Origin: Candidatus Rifleibacteriota bacterium
Lineage (GTDB): Bacteria > Muiribacteriota > Ozemobacteria > Ozemobacterales > Ozemobacteraceae
Assembly (NCBI GenBank): GCA_018818125.1
Contig: JAHISQ010000115.1
Span: 62,001-126,000, forward strand
Reading direction: 5' to 3'
Length of the DNA stretch: 64,000 nucleotides
Shown here: one piece after another, positions 16,908 to 25,894 of the stretch
Layout: each line of letters opens with the position of its first letter
Numbering within the stretch: the first letter of the stretch is position 1
Notes under the pieces: generated by a model
Databases searched by the model: none
Told to the model about the DNA's origin: nothing
What the model saw: only the letters and a program-made list of their open reading frames with translations
Position numbers and translations under genes: made by a program

Positions 16908-18221
16908 TTAAACAGGTGTTCCGCAGTCCGGGCAACCCTTCCATTTTGAGTCAATGGCACGGCCACAATTACGACATGAGTGCCTGAGATGACCGATACA
17001 GAAAGGGCAAAATGTAAAGTTGCGCCCTACCATCTTGCCACAATGAACGCAGGCCATCATGTTTTCCTGCCGAACATGAGCAGGCAAAGCCGATTTCGCC
17101 GGACTTTCGTCGCGTTCACCAATCTGACTGAGCGCAAGAATAGCAACTGTTCTGACTTCTTCCGCCTCATCATTTAACAGAGTCATGAGTGGAGCCAAAG
17201 CACGTTTGTCGCCCAATGCGCCCAAAGCCTGACAAGAGGCTGAACGCACCGCAGCCTGCGGATCATGCAGACATTTGAGGATTTCTTCGAAGATGCGTGG
17301 TTCCTTTGACTGGCCAAGCAGCTTAACTGACCAGTAACGGGCATCAACGTTCGAACCGCTGATTGCCGAGATCAGCTCTTCCGAGGCACCCAGCCCCTGA
17401 GAATAAATGGCGTCGGCAGCAGTTTTTCTGATAATCCAGGATTTATCTGCCAGGTATCCGACCAGAATTCGGTGTGCTTCGGCATTTTCGATCATACTCA
17501 AGGCCTTTATTGCTTCGAGTTTTGATTCCATCGGCCCAGTCTCGACGATTTTGGAAAATTTCGAGGTTAACTCAGGATTGGCCTGTTGAGCCAACAGCTT
17601 GATGATCCAGAATCTGGCTTCTTCTGAACTGCTGTCGAGCGCCTCAACAACAGCCTGCTGGTTGATGGAGTATATGCGCTCAAGACTGTCATAAGCAGCT
17701 TTACGAATAGGCCAGTTTTGTTCTTCCAATAGATGCAAAAGCGCGACAACCATGCGCGGGTCTTTAACGCCCTGCGCCGCCCTGACGGCAGCCAGACGGA
17801 TTTTCTGGTTCGAATGTTTGAAAACCCTCACCAGATACTGAACTGCTTCGCCGCCCATATTGCCGAGCGTCTGTACCATCCAGTAATCAACATCCTCTTC
17901 GTTCTGCGGAATCATCTCCATCAGCTTCTTGAGCGAACTTGCGCCAAGCCTGCCAAGAATCAACGAGGCAGCGCGTCGCATTGCCCAGTTGTCTGAGGTC
18001 AGCGCCTTAACCAGGTATGGCAGCGCTTCATCTTTGAACGAAAGCATGGTCTTGCTTATATCGAGCAACACGTCATCGTTCTTGCGGTCGATGTTTTCGG
18101 CCAGCAGGGGAAGCGCCTCTGCCGGCGCCCAGTTTTTGATTTCGGCGAGCGCGGTCTTGCGCACATCTGACTTTTCGCTGGCGATATCACGGCGAATTCT
18201 GGCGAGATCTTGTCGGCTCAT
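16908..18221 (-). CDS. HEAT-repeat protein with C-terminal double zinc ribbon
   Basis: The protein has 437 residues and no signal peptide. Residues about 10-380 are HEAT/PBS-lyase-like repeats with the recurring pattern 'DD..R..A...LG.LG' (AMRRAASLILGRLGASSLKK, AAVRSASCQALGALGDKRA, EEVRTVAILALSQIGERDE). The C-terminus has four CxxC pairs (CVHCGK, CPFC, CRNCGR, CPDCGTPV) forming two zinc ribbons. It is probably a cytoplasmic adaptor. It starts 17 bases after dnaN in the same operon, suggesting shared expression with replication and translation genes, but no role is established. Confidence 0.88.
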   Translation of the reverse strand: MSRQDLARIRRDIASEKSDVRKTALAEIKNWAPAEALPLLAENIDRKNDDVLLDISKTMLSFKDEALPYLVKALTSDNWAMRRAASLILGRLGASSLKKLMEMIPQNEEDVDYWMVQTLGNMGGEAVQYLVRVFKHSNQKIRLAAVRAAQGVKDPRMVVALLHLLEEQNWPIRKAAYDSLERIYSINQQAVVEALDSSSEEARFWIIKLLAQQANPELTSKFSKIVETGPMESKLEAIKALSMIENAEAHRILVGYLADKSWIIRKTAADAIYSQGLGASEELISAISGSNVDARYWSVKLLGQSKEPRIFEEILKCLHDPQAAVRSASCQALGALGDKRALAPLMTLLNDEAEEVRTVAILALSQIGERDESPAKSALPAHVRQENMMACVHCGKMVGRNFTFCPFCIGHLRHSCRNCGRAIDSKWKGCPDCGTPV

Positions 18222-18238
18222 TTTATCCTGCTCCCTTG

Positions 18239-19366
18239 TCAGTAAGACATTGGCATTATTACGTATTTGAATTCAGATTCGGGGTTACCGGTCTTGAGCA
18301 GCCCAGGGTAATTCGGAGTTGTCATATCAAGAATGACCTGGGCATCGGTAACATTGTTTACAAAGTCGAGCACAAAGTTAATGTTAAAGGAAATATTAAT
18401 CGGTTCACCAGACAATTCAGAGTTGATGAACATTTCTGCAGTGCCTTTTTCAGCGGCTTTTGCCCAGATACGTGTCTCATTGGGACCGACATCGAAGTTA
18501 ACCAGATCACTGTTAGCACGTGCTATAGGCGCAACCGCCTTGAGAGCCTGGGTAAAATCTTTGCGGTCGATTTTAAGACTGCGACTGGACTCTTTCGGCA
18601 AAACCCTGTTATAGTCGGGAAACTTGCCATCAACAAGCCTGGTAAGAAGCTGAAAGTGCTCAGAACACATCACCAACTGTTCTTTATAAAGCCCGATTCT
18701 GATGCTGTCATTAGCGTCGAGCAGCTTGATCAACTCAGGCACTGCTCTTGACGGCACAATTAAAGTCTTTTTAAGTGCATCGGGAACTTCGACGCCATGC
18801 AAAGTCGTTACCGCCAAACGCTTACTGTCAGTAGAAGCAAGCGTCGGCATGCCGGTTGCTGCAAAATCCAGGCAAACGCTCTTCTGTACCGGGTTGCCGT
18901 CTTCGGTGTTCATGGCAACTCCGGCTTCTTTGAGGCCCTGCTTGAGAATCGCTGAATTTATGTTGAAAGACACAAATTCTTCGTTATCTATAACCGGAAT
19001 CGGCGGAAAATCATCGGCAGGTTGTACCTGCAGGTAAAATCTGCTTCTTCCAGAGGTGATTGTGACTTCTCTGGTATCTTCGTTATTGAGTTCGAAAAGA
19101 ACTCGGCCGTCTTCTTCATCCGGAATACTTGCGACAATCTCCTGTATCAGCTTGGCAGGAATCGTAAAATGCCCCTGTTCTTCAATCTCAGCTGCCTGTG
19201 TCGAGATCATCATAATCTCAAGGTCGGTACCGACGAAGCGCAGAGTGTTATCATGGGCTGTCATCAACAGGTTCAGTAAAATCGGTCGAGAAGTTTTGGC
19301 GGCAACTGCACGACTTACAATGTTTACTGCGTCATGCAGTGTCTTTTTGTCGATCCTGAATTTCAT
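18239..19366 (-). CDS. dnaN: DNA polymerase III subunit beta (sliding clamp)
   Basis: The 375-residue protein has the standard length and three-domain clamp architecture: start MKFRIDKKTLHDAVNIVSRA, the domain-1 segment RPILLNLLMTA..LRFVGTDLEIMM, the domain-2 segment LASTDSKRLAV, and the C-terminal PNYPGLLKTGNPESEFKYVIMPMSY. The clamp encircles DNA and tethers polymerase III and other partners; the last segment ending in MPM corresponds to the clamp's partner-binding C-terminus. Its start overlaps the ileS stop by four bases (ATGA). In most bacteria dnaN follows dnaA; here it lies behind ileS with no dnaA in the window. It could be the only copy or a second one. Confidence 0.96.
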   Translation of the reverse strand: MKFRIDKKTLHDAVNIVSRAVAAKTSRPILLNLLMTAHDNTLRFVGTDLEIMMISTQAAEIEEQGHFTIPAKLIQEIVASIPDEEDGRVLFELNNEDTREVTITSGRSRFYLQVQPADDFPPIPVIDNEEFVSFNINSAILKQGLKEAGVAMNTEDGNPVQKSVCLDFAATGMPTLASTDSKRLAVTTLHGVEVPDALKKTLIVPSRAVPELIKLLDANDSIRIGLYKEQLVMCSEHFQLLTRLVDGKFPDYNRVLPKESSRSLKIDRKDFTQALKAVAPIARANSDLVNFDVGPNETRIWAKAAEKGTAEMFINSELSGEPINISFNINFVLDFVNNVTDAQVILDMTTPNYPGLLKTGNPESEFKYVIMPMSY

Positions 19367-22300
19367 GCCGAAAGCTCCTTTGTAACGACCAGTTTAACCC
19401 TGATGCCATTTATGTTCCACTCAGTGCTCTCACCGTTGTTCTGACTATCAATGCTTTTAGCCAGAGTTTCCTGCGCTATATAGCTGCCAAACTGACTGAT
19501 CGTGTCGTCTATTTCGCTTTTCTGGTCAGCATCGAGTACTTCATAGCCAACCTTGATCCGGTCAATTATATCAAAACCTAGTTCTTTGCGCATGAACTGA
19601 ATTTTATTGACCAACTCACGAGCCAACCCCTCAAGAATAAGTTCGCGCGACAGCACTTTTTTAAGTGCGATGCTGAGCTTGCCCTCGGTCTGCAACGAAT
19701 ATTCTTCACTGGCAAGAGCCTGAAGCTCAACCTCTTCTGGTTTGAGAGTTACCGGCTTGCCGTCGAGAGTAAATTCATAGCCACCGCTTTCGAGTTGCTT
19801 CCTGACTTTGTTGCCATCTACAGACTCAAGATGAGCCTTGATCTGCGGTATCATACCCTTGAGCGGTCCCTGACCAAGTGTCCGGAAATTCGGTTTGGCA
19901 ACGTATTTAACCAGGCTGGTAGAATCGCTGATCGAGCAGACATTTTTAATGTTAAGCTCTTCCTGCAGCAGGTGCTCCATGACTTTGAGAGCGTCTCGCT
20001 CAAAGTCGTCAGCAACTACCACCTTCATTTCGGCGAGCGGCTGTCTGACCTTGAGATTGGCTTCGTTGCGGGCAGCGCGGCCAAGCTGCACTACCTTCAT
20101 GATAAATTCCATCCTGCGCTCAAGCTGCTCGTCGATCAAAGCAACATCAGCTACCGGGAAGTCAGTCAGATGAACGCTTTCTGGCGCTAGCTCATCTGCG
20201 CGAGCAACCAGATTGCGGTATATATCTTCGGAAATAAAGGGTGTGAACGGTGCTGTCAATCTGGCCATACCGGTTAACACTTCATAGAGCGTGATAAAGG
20301 CACTGCGCTGATCGACGCTTTTTTCACTACTCCAGAAGCGGCGGCGACTGCGCCGAACATACCAGTTCGAGAGATCATCAACGAATTTTTCCATGTAACC
20401 GGTGGCCCAAACGACCTCATAGCGGTCCATAGCTTTTCTGACTTCTTCGACGGTGTGATTGTAACGTGAGATGATCCAGCGGTCGATTTCACTGCGCTCA
20501 GAAATCGGCACTGAGGCCTGTTTTGGATCAAAATTTTCAATATTCGCATAAAGCACGAAAAAACTATAGACATTCTGGAGAGTTCCAAGATAGCGCTTTT
20601 GCGCTTCCGAAATAGCCTCTTCGTAGAATCTGCGGGTATTCCATGGCGCAGTGCCGCTGTAAAGCGACCATCTAACTGCGTCAGCGCCGTATTTATCAAA
20701 CAGCGACATGCAGTCGAGCACGTTGCCCTTGGATTTACTCATCTTGACGCCGTTTTTATCGCAGATCAGGCCGAGCACAACAACATTTTTATAGGGCGGC
20801 GCCTTGTGCAGAAAGGTACTGGTCACCAGCAGGCTGTAGAACCAGCCACGGGTCTGGTCAACAGCTTCACAAATGAAGTCTGCCGGAAAATTCTCTTCAA
20901 AAACTTCTTTGTTTTCGAACGGGTAATGCCACTGCGCAGTATGCATGGCGCCTGAATCAAACCAGCAGTCGATGACCTCTGGCACACGCTTCATCATGCC
21001 TTGACACTTCGGGCAACTCAGTTCGAGCTGGTCCACATATGGTTTGTGCAATTCAATATCGTCAGGAACATTGCGGCCAAGCTCCTTGAGATTAGCAATA
21101 CTGTCAACAAGATGATGATGTTTGCAGTCTTTGCAAACCCATATTGGCAACGGAGTGCCCCAGTAGCGATCCCGCGAAATAGCCCAGTCAATCATATTCT
21201 CCAGGAAATTAAGAAAGCGGCCCTCTTTGATGTGAGCAGGAAACCAGTTAATCAACTCATTATTGCGCAAAACCTCGTCCTTGAACGCGGTAGTTCTGAT
21301 GAACCAGCTGTGGCGCGCGTAGTAAAGCAACGGGCTTTCACAGCGCCAGCAGAATGGGTATGTATGTTTGATTCTGCCGGATGCAAACAGTTTGCCGTTC
21401 TCTTTAAGATCTTTGATAATGGCCGGATCAGCGGTCTTAACAAACTGCCCTTTCCAGGGTTCTACTTCGTCTCTGAACTTGCCGTCAAGCCCAACTGGCT
21501 GGATAACCGGCAGATTATTTTCCTTGCCGACGCGGTAGTCGTCTTCGCCGAACGCTGGTGCAATGTGAACTATACCGGAACCGTCTCCGGTTGTCACAAA
21601 GTCACCGGCAATAACGTAATGCGCACGTTTGTCAGGTTTAACAAAGGTAAACAGCTGATGATATTCTACATTGAGCAGCTGTTCGCCTTTAAAGGTTTCA
21701 ATTACCTCACCCTCACCCTTGAGCACTTCGAGACGGGCTTTGGCGAGAATCAAAAATTCATCGTTGAGCTTAACCTTTACATAGTCAATCTCTTTGCCGA
21801 CAGCCAGGGCAACATTCGAAATCAGTGTCCAGGGCGTGGTTGTCCACACAAGAAAGCTTGTATTGGCCTGGTCTTTAATGGCAAAACGCACATAGACCGA
21901 AGGATCTTCGACTTCGCGATAACCCTGCGCCACTTCATGCGAAGAAAGCGTAGTGCCACAGCGTGTGCAGTAAGGAACGACCTTGTGCCCTTCATAGAGC
22001 ATGTCTTCTTTCCAGAACTGTCCGAGCATCCACCAGATCGACTCAATGTAATTGTTGGAGCAGGTTACGTATGGTTCTTCCATGTCGACCCAGAAGCCGC
22101 CACGAGTAACCATTTCGCGCCACTGCGTTTCATATTTGAACACGCTCTCACGGCATTTCTTGATAAAATTTTCAATGCCGTATTTTTCGATATCCAGTTT
22201 GTTTTCGATACCCAGCTGTTTTTCTACTTCGAGTTCGACCGGAAGTCCGTGCGTATCCCAACCGGCTTTGCGCCCCACATGATAGCCGCACATGGTTTTG

Positions 22301-22512
22301 TAGCGAGGAATCAGATCTTTCATGGCCTTGGTGAGGACGTGACCTGGGTGTGGCGTGCCATTTGCAGTCGGTGGACCTTCGAAGAATACAAACTTTTTAG
22401 CGCCAGCGCGGTTGGTCATAGACTTTTTGAAGATGTTTTCCTGTTCCCAGTATTTCAGGATTTCTTCTTCGCGCTTTGCAGATACGGCATTTTCTGGTTT
22501 TTCGAAAAGCAT
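19363..22512 (-). CDS. ileS: Isoleucyl-tRNA synthetase (long type)
   Basis: The protein has 1049 residues and charges tRNA-Ile with isoleucine in the cytoplasm. The class I signatures are HPGH (residues 55-58; a variant of HIGH) and KMSKS (590-594). The editing domain lies between them, and the anticodon-binding domain is at the C-terminal end. The length of about 1050 and the segments GWDTHGLPVELEVEKQLG and DVDTRGWFYSLL-like VDQTRGWFYSLL match the IleS2 clade, which is related to eukaryotic cytosolic enzymes and includes mupirocin-resistant forms. GTG at 22515 and ATG at 22512 are adjacent; AAGGA is eight bases from the ATG, which is preferred. It follows the aldolase gene by 11 bases. Confidence 0.96.
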   Translation of the reverse strand: MLFEKPENAVSAKREEEILKYWEQENIFKKSMTNRAGAKKFVFFEGPPTANGTPHPGHVLTKAMKDLIPRYKTMCGYHVGRKAGWDTHGLPVELEVEKQLGIENKLDIEKYGIENFIKKCRESVFKYETQWREMVTRGGFWVDMEEPYVTCSNNYIESIWWMLGQFWKEDMLYEGHKVVPYCTRCGTTLSSHEVAQGYREVEDPSVYVRFAIKDQANTSFLVWTTTPWTLISNVALAVGKEIDYVKVKLNDEFLILAKARLEVLKGEGEVIETFKGEQLLNVEYHQLFTFVKPDKRAHYVIAGDFVTTGDGSGIVHIAPAFGEDDYRVGKENNLPVIQPVGLDGKFRDEVEPWKGQFVKTADPAIIKDLKENGKLFASGRIKHTYPFCWRCESPLLYYARHSWFIRTTAFKDEVLRNNELINWFPAHIKEGRFLNFLENMIDWAISRDRYWGTPLPIWVCKDCKHHHLVDSIANLKELGRNVPDDIELHKPYVDQLELSCPKCQGMMKRVPEVIDCWFDSGAMHTAQWHYPFENKEVFEENFPADFICEAVDQTRGWFYSLLVTSTFLHKAPPYKNVVVLGLICDKNGVKMSKSKGNVLDCMSLFDKYGADAVRWSLYSGTAPWNTRRFYEEAISEAQKRYLGTLQNVYSFFVLYANIENFDPKQASVPISERSEIDRWIISRYNHTVEEVRKAMDRYEVVWATGYMEKFVDDLSNWYVRRSRRRFWSSEKSVDQRSAFITLYEVLTGMARLTAPFTPFISEDIYRNLVARADELAPESVHLTDFPVADVALIDEQLERRMEFIMKVVQLGRAARNEANLKVRQPLAEMKVVVADDFERDALKVMEHLLQEELNIKNVCSISDSTSLVKYVAKPNFRTLGQGPLKGMIPQIKAHLESVDGNKVRKQLESGGYEFTLDGKPVTLKPEEVELQALASEEYSLQTEGKLSIALKKVLSRELILEGLARELVNKIQFMRKELGFDIIDRIKVGYEVLDADQKSEIDDTISQFGSYIAQETLAKSIDSQNNGESTEWNINGIRVKLVVTKELSA

Positions 22513-22523
22513 CACTGTTGTCC

Positions 22524-23093
22524 TTATGTGGAAGTTTTTGAAAGTTGATTATTGATGAAAGCAATCCTGGCACTGTGTTCCAGACTGCTGGTGTAGTGAA
22601 AACCATCTTCGAGACTGCTGCCAATAGCAAAAGTGCCATGCCCGCGCACAATCACAATCGGAAATTCTCGCAGAACCGGCACGACCTTCGCGGCGACCTC
22701 GTCCGAGGCAATCGCGTTGACTACATCAATCACCGGCACGCCGCGGGCAAAAAAGTAACGGCCCTCTGCATCAATCGGCATAAAACTCTGGCAGTGCATG
22801 GAAAGCGCTATCAGATGGGGTGGATGTGCGTGAACGACTGCGCCGGCACCGGTATGCAGATAGATAGCACGATGAACTGGTCGCTCACGCGAAGCCAGCT
22901 CTGACTGCGAATCTTCGCCGTCAATTAGAGTGTCGATAATGTCTGAATACTCAAGTCGATGCAGCATTGAGCCACTGCGGGTTATCGCCATCATCCGGTT
23001 GCAGCGTATGCTCATATTTCCGGAATGCGAGTTATTTAGGCCGCCGATGAAGAGATCATGACCGGTCAGTTGAAAATCACGCAGGATGTTCAT
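22524..23093 (-). CDS. Class II aldolase/adducin family protein, likely in methylthioribose-phosphate metabolism
   Basis: The 189-residue protein has the family's metal site: HAHPPH (zinc-binding histidines) with a downstream His in VRGHGTFAIG, the phosphate-binding start NNSHSGNMSIR, and a Glu in SRERPVHRAIY. The frame continues upstream to a GTG at 23108, but the ATG at 23093 gives a four-base overlap with mtnA, which is the usual coupling. Directly after mtnA, two roles fit. One is MtnB (methylthioribulose-1-phosphate dehydratase) of methionine salvage. The other is the aldolase of the DHAP shunt, which splits methylthioribulose-1-phosphate to DHAP and methylthioacetaldehyde. No other mtn gene is in the window, which slightly favours the shunt. 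Confidence 0.88.
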   Translation of the reverse strand: MNILRDFQLTGHDLFIGGLNNSHSGNMSIRCNRMMAITRSGSMLHRLEYSDIIDTLIDGEDSQSELASRERPVHRAIYLHTGAGAVVHAHPPHLIALSMHCQSFMPIDAEGRYFFARGVPVIDVVNAIASDEVAAKVVPVLREFPIVIVRGHGTFAIGSSLEDGFHYTSSLEHSARIAFINNQLSKTST

Positions 23094-24151
23094 TTCGCTT
23101 CTCTGCACTGATCAGGTTTGATAAATTCTGGTATGGTATCACGATAAATCGGTCTGATAATGCCTTTGTTAGTGATTATCGCTGTTATCAGTTCAGGCGG
23201 TGTTACATCGAAAGCCGGATTGTAAACCGGAATATCTTTGGGTGCGATCTGCTGACCGCCGATATATCTGACTTCGTCCTGGTCTCGTTCTTCAATTTTG
23301 ATTTCGTCACCATATTTGATGCTCATATCAAAGGTAGAATCAGGCGCGGCAACATAAAACGGAACGCCATTATACTTGGCCAGCACCGCCAGCGGGTAGG
23401 TGCCAATTTTGTTGGCTACGAAGCCATGCGCGGTGATACGGTCGGCACCAACAACTATCCCCTGAACCCTGTCGTCGCGAATCAGGCTTCCTGCCATGTT
23501 GTCGCAGATCAGAGTCGCGTCGATCTTTTCCTGCATCAGCTCCCAGGCGGTCAGGCGGGAACCCTGCAGAAGGGGGCGGGTTTCGTCAACAAACACCTTG
23601 AATTTCTTGCCCTGTTCCTGGGCAGCTCTGAACACTCCCAGTGCGGTGCCGTAGCCAGCAGTCGCAAGCGCTCCAGCATTGCAGTGGGTGAGCCAGGTGT
23701 CGCCATCCTTGAGCAGACTCGCGCCGTAGCGACCGATGGTGCGGCACATTTCGATATCTTCTGCTCTGATTTCGTCGGCCTTGTGCAGTGCAACTGCTGC
23801 GGCGCTGGCAAAGTCAGAAGATCCGGCGCAGGCGACCGCTTCTTTAATGCGGGCAATTGCCCAGAACAGGTTGACCGCAGTCGGTCTGGTTGCGGCCAGC
23901 AGGTCACAAATGGACTCAAAGGCGCTGGCAAAAATTTTCTCGTGGTTTTGCGGATTATTCAAACCGAGCACTATGCCATAAGCTGCCGCAACGCCAATGG
24001 CTGGCGCACCGCGCACCTGCATGCCAACTATGGCCATTGCAGTATCATGTTCGGTCTGACAGTTAACAATGCAGGTTTCAACCGGCAGCCGTGTCTGATC
24101 GAGCAGTTCCAGTCTGCCTTTTTCTTTGTTGAACACCACGGATTCGATCAT
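23090..24151 (-). CDS. mtnA: S-methyl-5-thioribose-1-phosphate isomerase
   Basis: The 353-residue protein has the family's usual length. It shows MQVRGAPAIGVAAAYG near the N-terminus, WLTHCNAGALATAGYGTALG with the catalytic Cys, and VGADRITAHGFVANKIGTYPLAVLA with the catalytic Asp. The end TPPELITAIITNKGIIRP is also diagnostic. It isomerises methylthioribose-1-phosphate to methylthioribulose-1-phosphate in recycling of methylthioadenosine. It is the first gene of the operon mtnA - aldolase - ileS - dnaN - HEAT protein. In some bacteria MtnA homologues also act on 5-deoxyribose-1-phosphate. Confidence 0.95.
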   Translation of the reverse strand: MIESVVFNKEKGRLELLDQTRLPVETCIVNCQTEHDTAMAIVGMQVRGAPAIGVAAAYGIVLGLNNPQNHEKIFASAFESICDLLAATRPTAVNLFWAIARIKEAVACAGSSDFASAAAVALHKADEIRAEDIEMCRTIGRYGASLLKDGDTWLTHCNAGALATAGYGTALGVFRAAQEQGKKFKVFVDETRPLLQGSRLTAWELMQEKIDATLICDNMAGSLIRDDRVQGIVVGADRITAHGFVANKIGTYPLAVLAKYNGVPFYVAAPDSTFDMSIKYGDEIKIEERDQDEVRYIGGQQIAPKDIPVYNPAFDVTPPELITAIITNKGIIRPIYRDTIPEFIKPDQCREAK

Positions 24152-24319
24152 TCAGCACCACCTTGGTTAAAGAATTCAATAATCCTGAATTTTAAAATAT
24201 AGAGATCAATACCTCGACGCCGATAATAACAGACCTTCTCTGTATGGTCAAGAAGAAGCCGGAAGCAATCAGCAAAGTTGCTGGCAGCAGGGCGGGTTTT
24301 CTGATATTCTGTGCAATAC

Positions 24320-25618
24320 ATGAACAGATTGCGAATATATATTGCGCCGGGTTCGACGGGCTGGCGACTGACACTGCTGACAATTCTGCTGATTTTGTTT
24401 CAGCAGGTGGCGTTGGCTGAGTCGGACATTTTTTTCAAGCTGTCGACTGCTTATTCCACCATGGGCCACGAAAAGGGACTCTTCAACCGGCCCGAGGGCA
24501 TGGCCTTTTCGCCGGATGGCAAGCATCTGGCGGTCAGCGATACTCACAGTAACCGCATACAACTTTTTTCGGTCGACCCGACGCCTTTTGCTTCGGCACC
24601 TCTAACCCTTGAAAGAGTTTATGGTGACTTATGGCCGTGGGATGACCGCACGCAGCCAGTTGACTCGCCCGATGCCTACCGCGAAAAGGATTATTTATAT
24701 GGCAGGAACCCGGATTATCTGGTGGGACGCGCCTATCAACACGGACAAAGCCGCATAAGACCGGGAGAAAATGTGCCGATGGATCATTTCAACCTGCCGG
24801 TCGGCATAGCCTGGATTGGCACGTCGACCTTGTTAATAGCTGACACTGGAAATCATCGCGTGATGGCGCTTGCACTCAACGGTGAAGTGCGCTGGATTCT
24901 CGGTCAGGAAGGTTGGAAAGACGGCTATTTCCATCACCCGCTCGGCATCGACGTTGACTGCAGTGGCCAAATTTATGTGACCGAGCCTCGCAGCAATTAC
25001 ATCAGGGGACTGGGTCTCGATTTCATGCAGCGGCAGCGCGTGCAGGGAAACCGCCTGCAGATATTCGGACGCGATCTGAAACCGGCAAAGCGGCTAGGTC
25101 ACATGCATCACATGTCTGGGCTTGATTACCGACAGTTTAAAGATCTGACGCGTGTCTGGGTCGGTGTTGATGGTAACATCTATCTCACCGATAACGGCAA
25201 TCACCGCATCATGGTCTTTGACAGCACGCTCAAAAAGAAAGCCGAGCTGATAGAATGGGAAAAATACCGCCTGCGCTACCCGAACGGCGTCGATGTTTCG
25301 CTCGATGGCAGACTGGCAATAGCTGATACCGGCAATCACAAAGTGCTGATACTCGACAGCAATTATAAAATCATTCAGGTGATCGGCAGGTTTGGGGCAG
25401 CAAAAGGGCGCTTTGTCAGGCCACATGAAGCACGCTTTGGCCCAAACGGCGATTTGTATGTTCTCGATACCGGAAACTCGCGTATTCAGATTTTTAGAGG
25501 CGCGCAGATCCGGCAATTTCCGCGTTGCCCGGCGCCTGAGCCTGAGCCTCCTCCACCGCCGCCACAGGAACTGGAAAAGTTGCTGCCCCCTCCTTCCCCG
25601 CCCCAGGACTCGTTCTAA
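24320..25618 (+). CDS. Secreted NHL-repeat (beta-propeller) protein
   Basis: The protein has 432 residues from ATG 24320 (GTG 24311 is also open; neither has a strong SD). A basic N-terminus and hydrophobic core (WRLTLLTILLILFQQVALA) form the signal peptide. NHL repeats follow: RPEGMAFSPDGKHLAVSDTH, LLIADTGNHRVMALAL, GNIYLTDNGNHRIMVFD, LAIADTGNHKVLILD and DLYVLDTGNSRIQIF. It probably folds as a six-bladed propeller used in protein or ligand binding outside the cytoplasm. The C-terminal tail is proline-rich (PEPEPPPPPPQELEK). It is divergent from mtnA across about 170 bases. Confidence 0.85.
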   Translation: MNRLRIYIAPGSTGWRLTLLTILLILFQQVALAESDIFFKLSTAYSTMGHEKGLFNRPEGMAFSPDGKHLAVSDTHSNRIQLFSVDPTPFASAPLTLERVYGDLWPWDDRTQPVDSPDAYREKDYLYGRNPDYLVGRAYQHGQSRIRPGENVPMDHFNLPVGIAWIGTSTLLIADTGNHRVMALALNGEVRWILGQEGWKDGYFHHPLGIDVDCSGQIYVTEPRSNYIRGLGLDFMQRQRVQGNRLQIFGRDLKPAKRLGHMHHMSGLDYRQFKDLTRVWVGVDGNIYLTDNGNHRIMVFDSTLKKKAELIEWEKYRLRYPNGVDVSLDGRLAIADTGNHKVLILDSNYKIIQVIGRFGAAKGRFVRPHEARFGPNGDLYVLDTGNSRIQIFRGAQIRQFPRCPAPEPEPPPPPPQELEKLLPPPSPPQDSF

Positions 25619-25637
25619 TCGCCCCGCAATAAAGAGT

Positions 25638-25664
25638 CTCGCACTGAGCCGCAAAGCCACAAAA
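25638..25664 (+). repeat. Single degenerate arm of a dispersed repeat
   Basis: The sequence begins CTCGCACTGAGCCGCAAAG and continues in roughly 8-base units of the type (C/A)CACAAAG, matching the arms at 41391 and 44212. It is followed at about 25689 by ACCGCAGATTTCACAGATGG, which resembles another common intergenic repeat, so the whole 25625-25730 segment looks like accumulated repeat debris. Confidence 0.6.
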
Positions 25665-25894
25665 CACAAGTAAAGAAAAGACGAACCGAACCGCAGATTT
25701 CACAGATGGTCTTATGCAGCTGTGATTACATGAATCCCTTTTGGAACTGGTATGGCTGCAAAAAAAAGTAGGAAAACTCGCAGATTTTGTGCTATAACTT
25801 GGGCTAGAGGATTCCAATAAAAATCAAGTGCTTTGCGGTTGTATGGCTGAACCTGTGCGCCTATAAATGCATTTGAAATATCGAGGAGTATGTA

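Noticed and set aside
21001-22548. 515-codon open frame on the plus strand opposite ileS
   Set aside because: It lies entirely antisense to a well-supported ileS. Its translation has no domains and reflects the codon pattern of the real gene.
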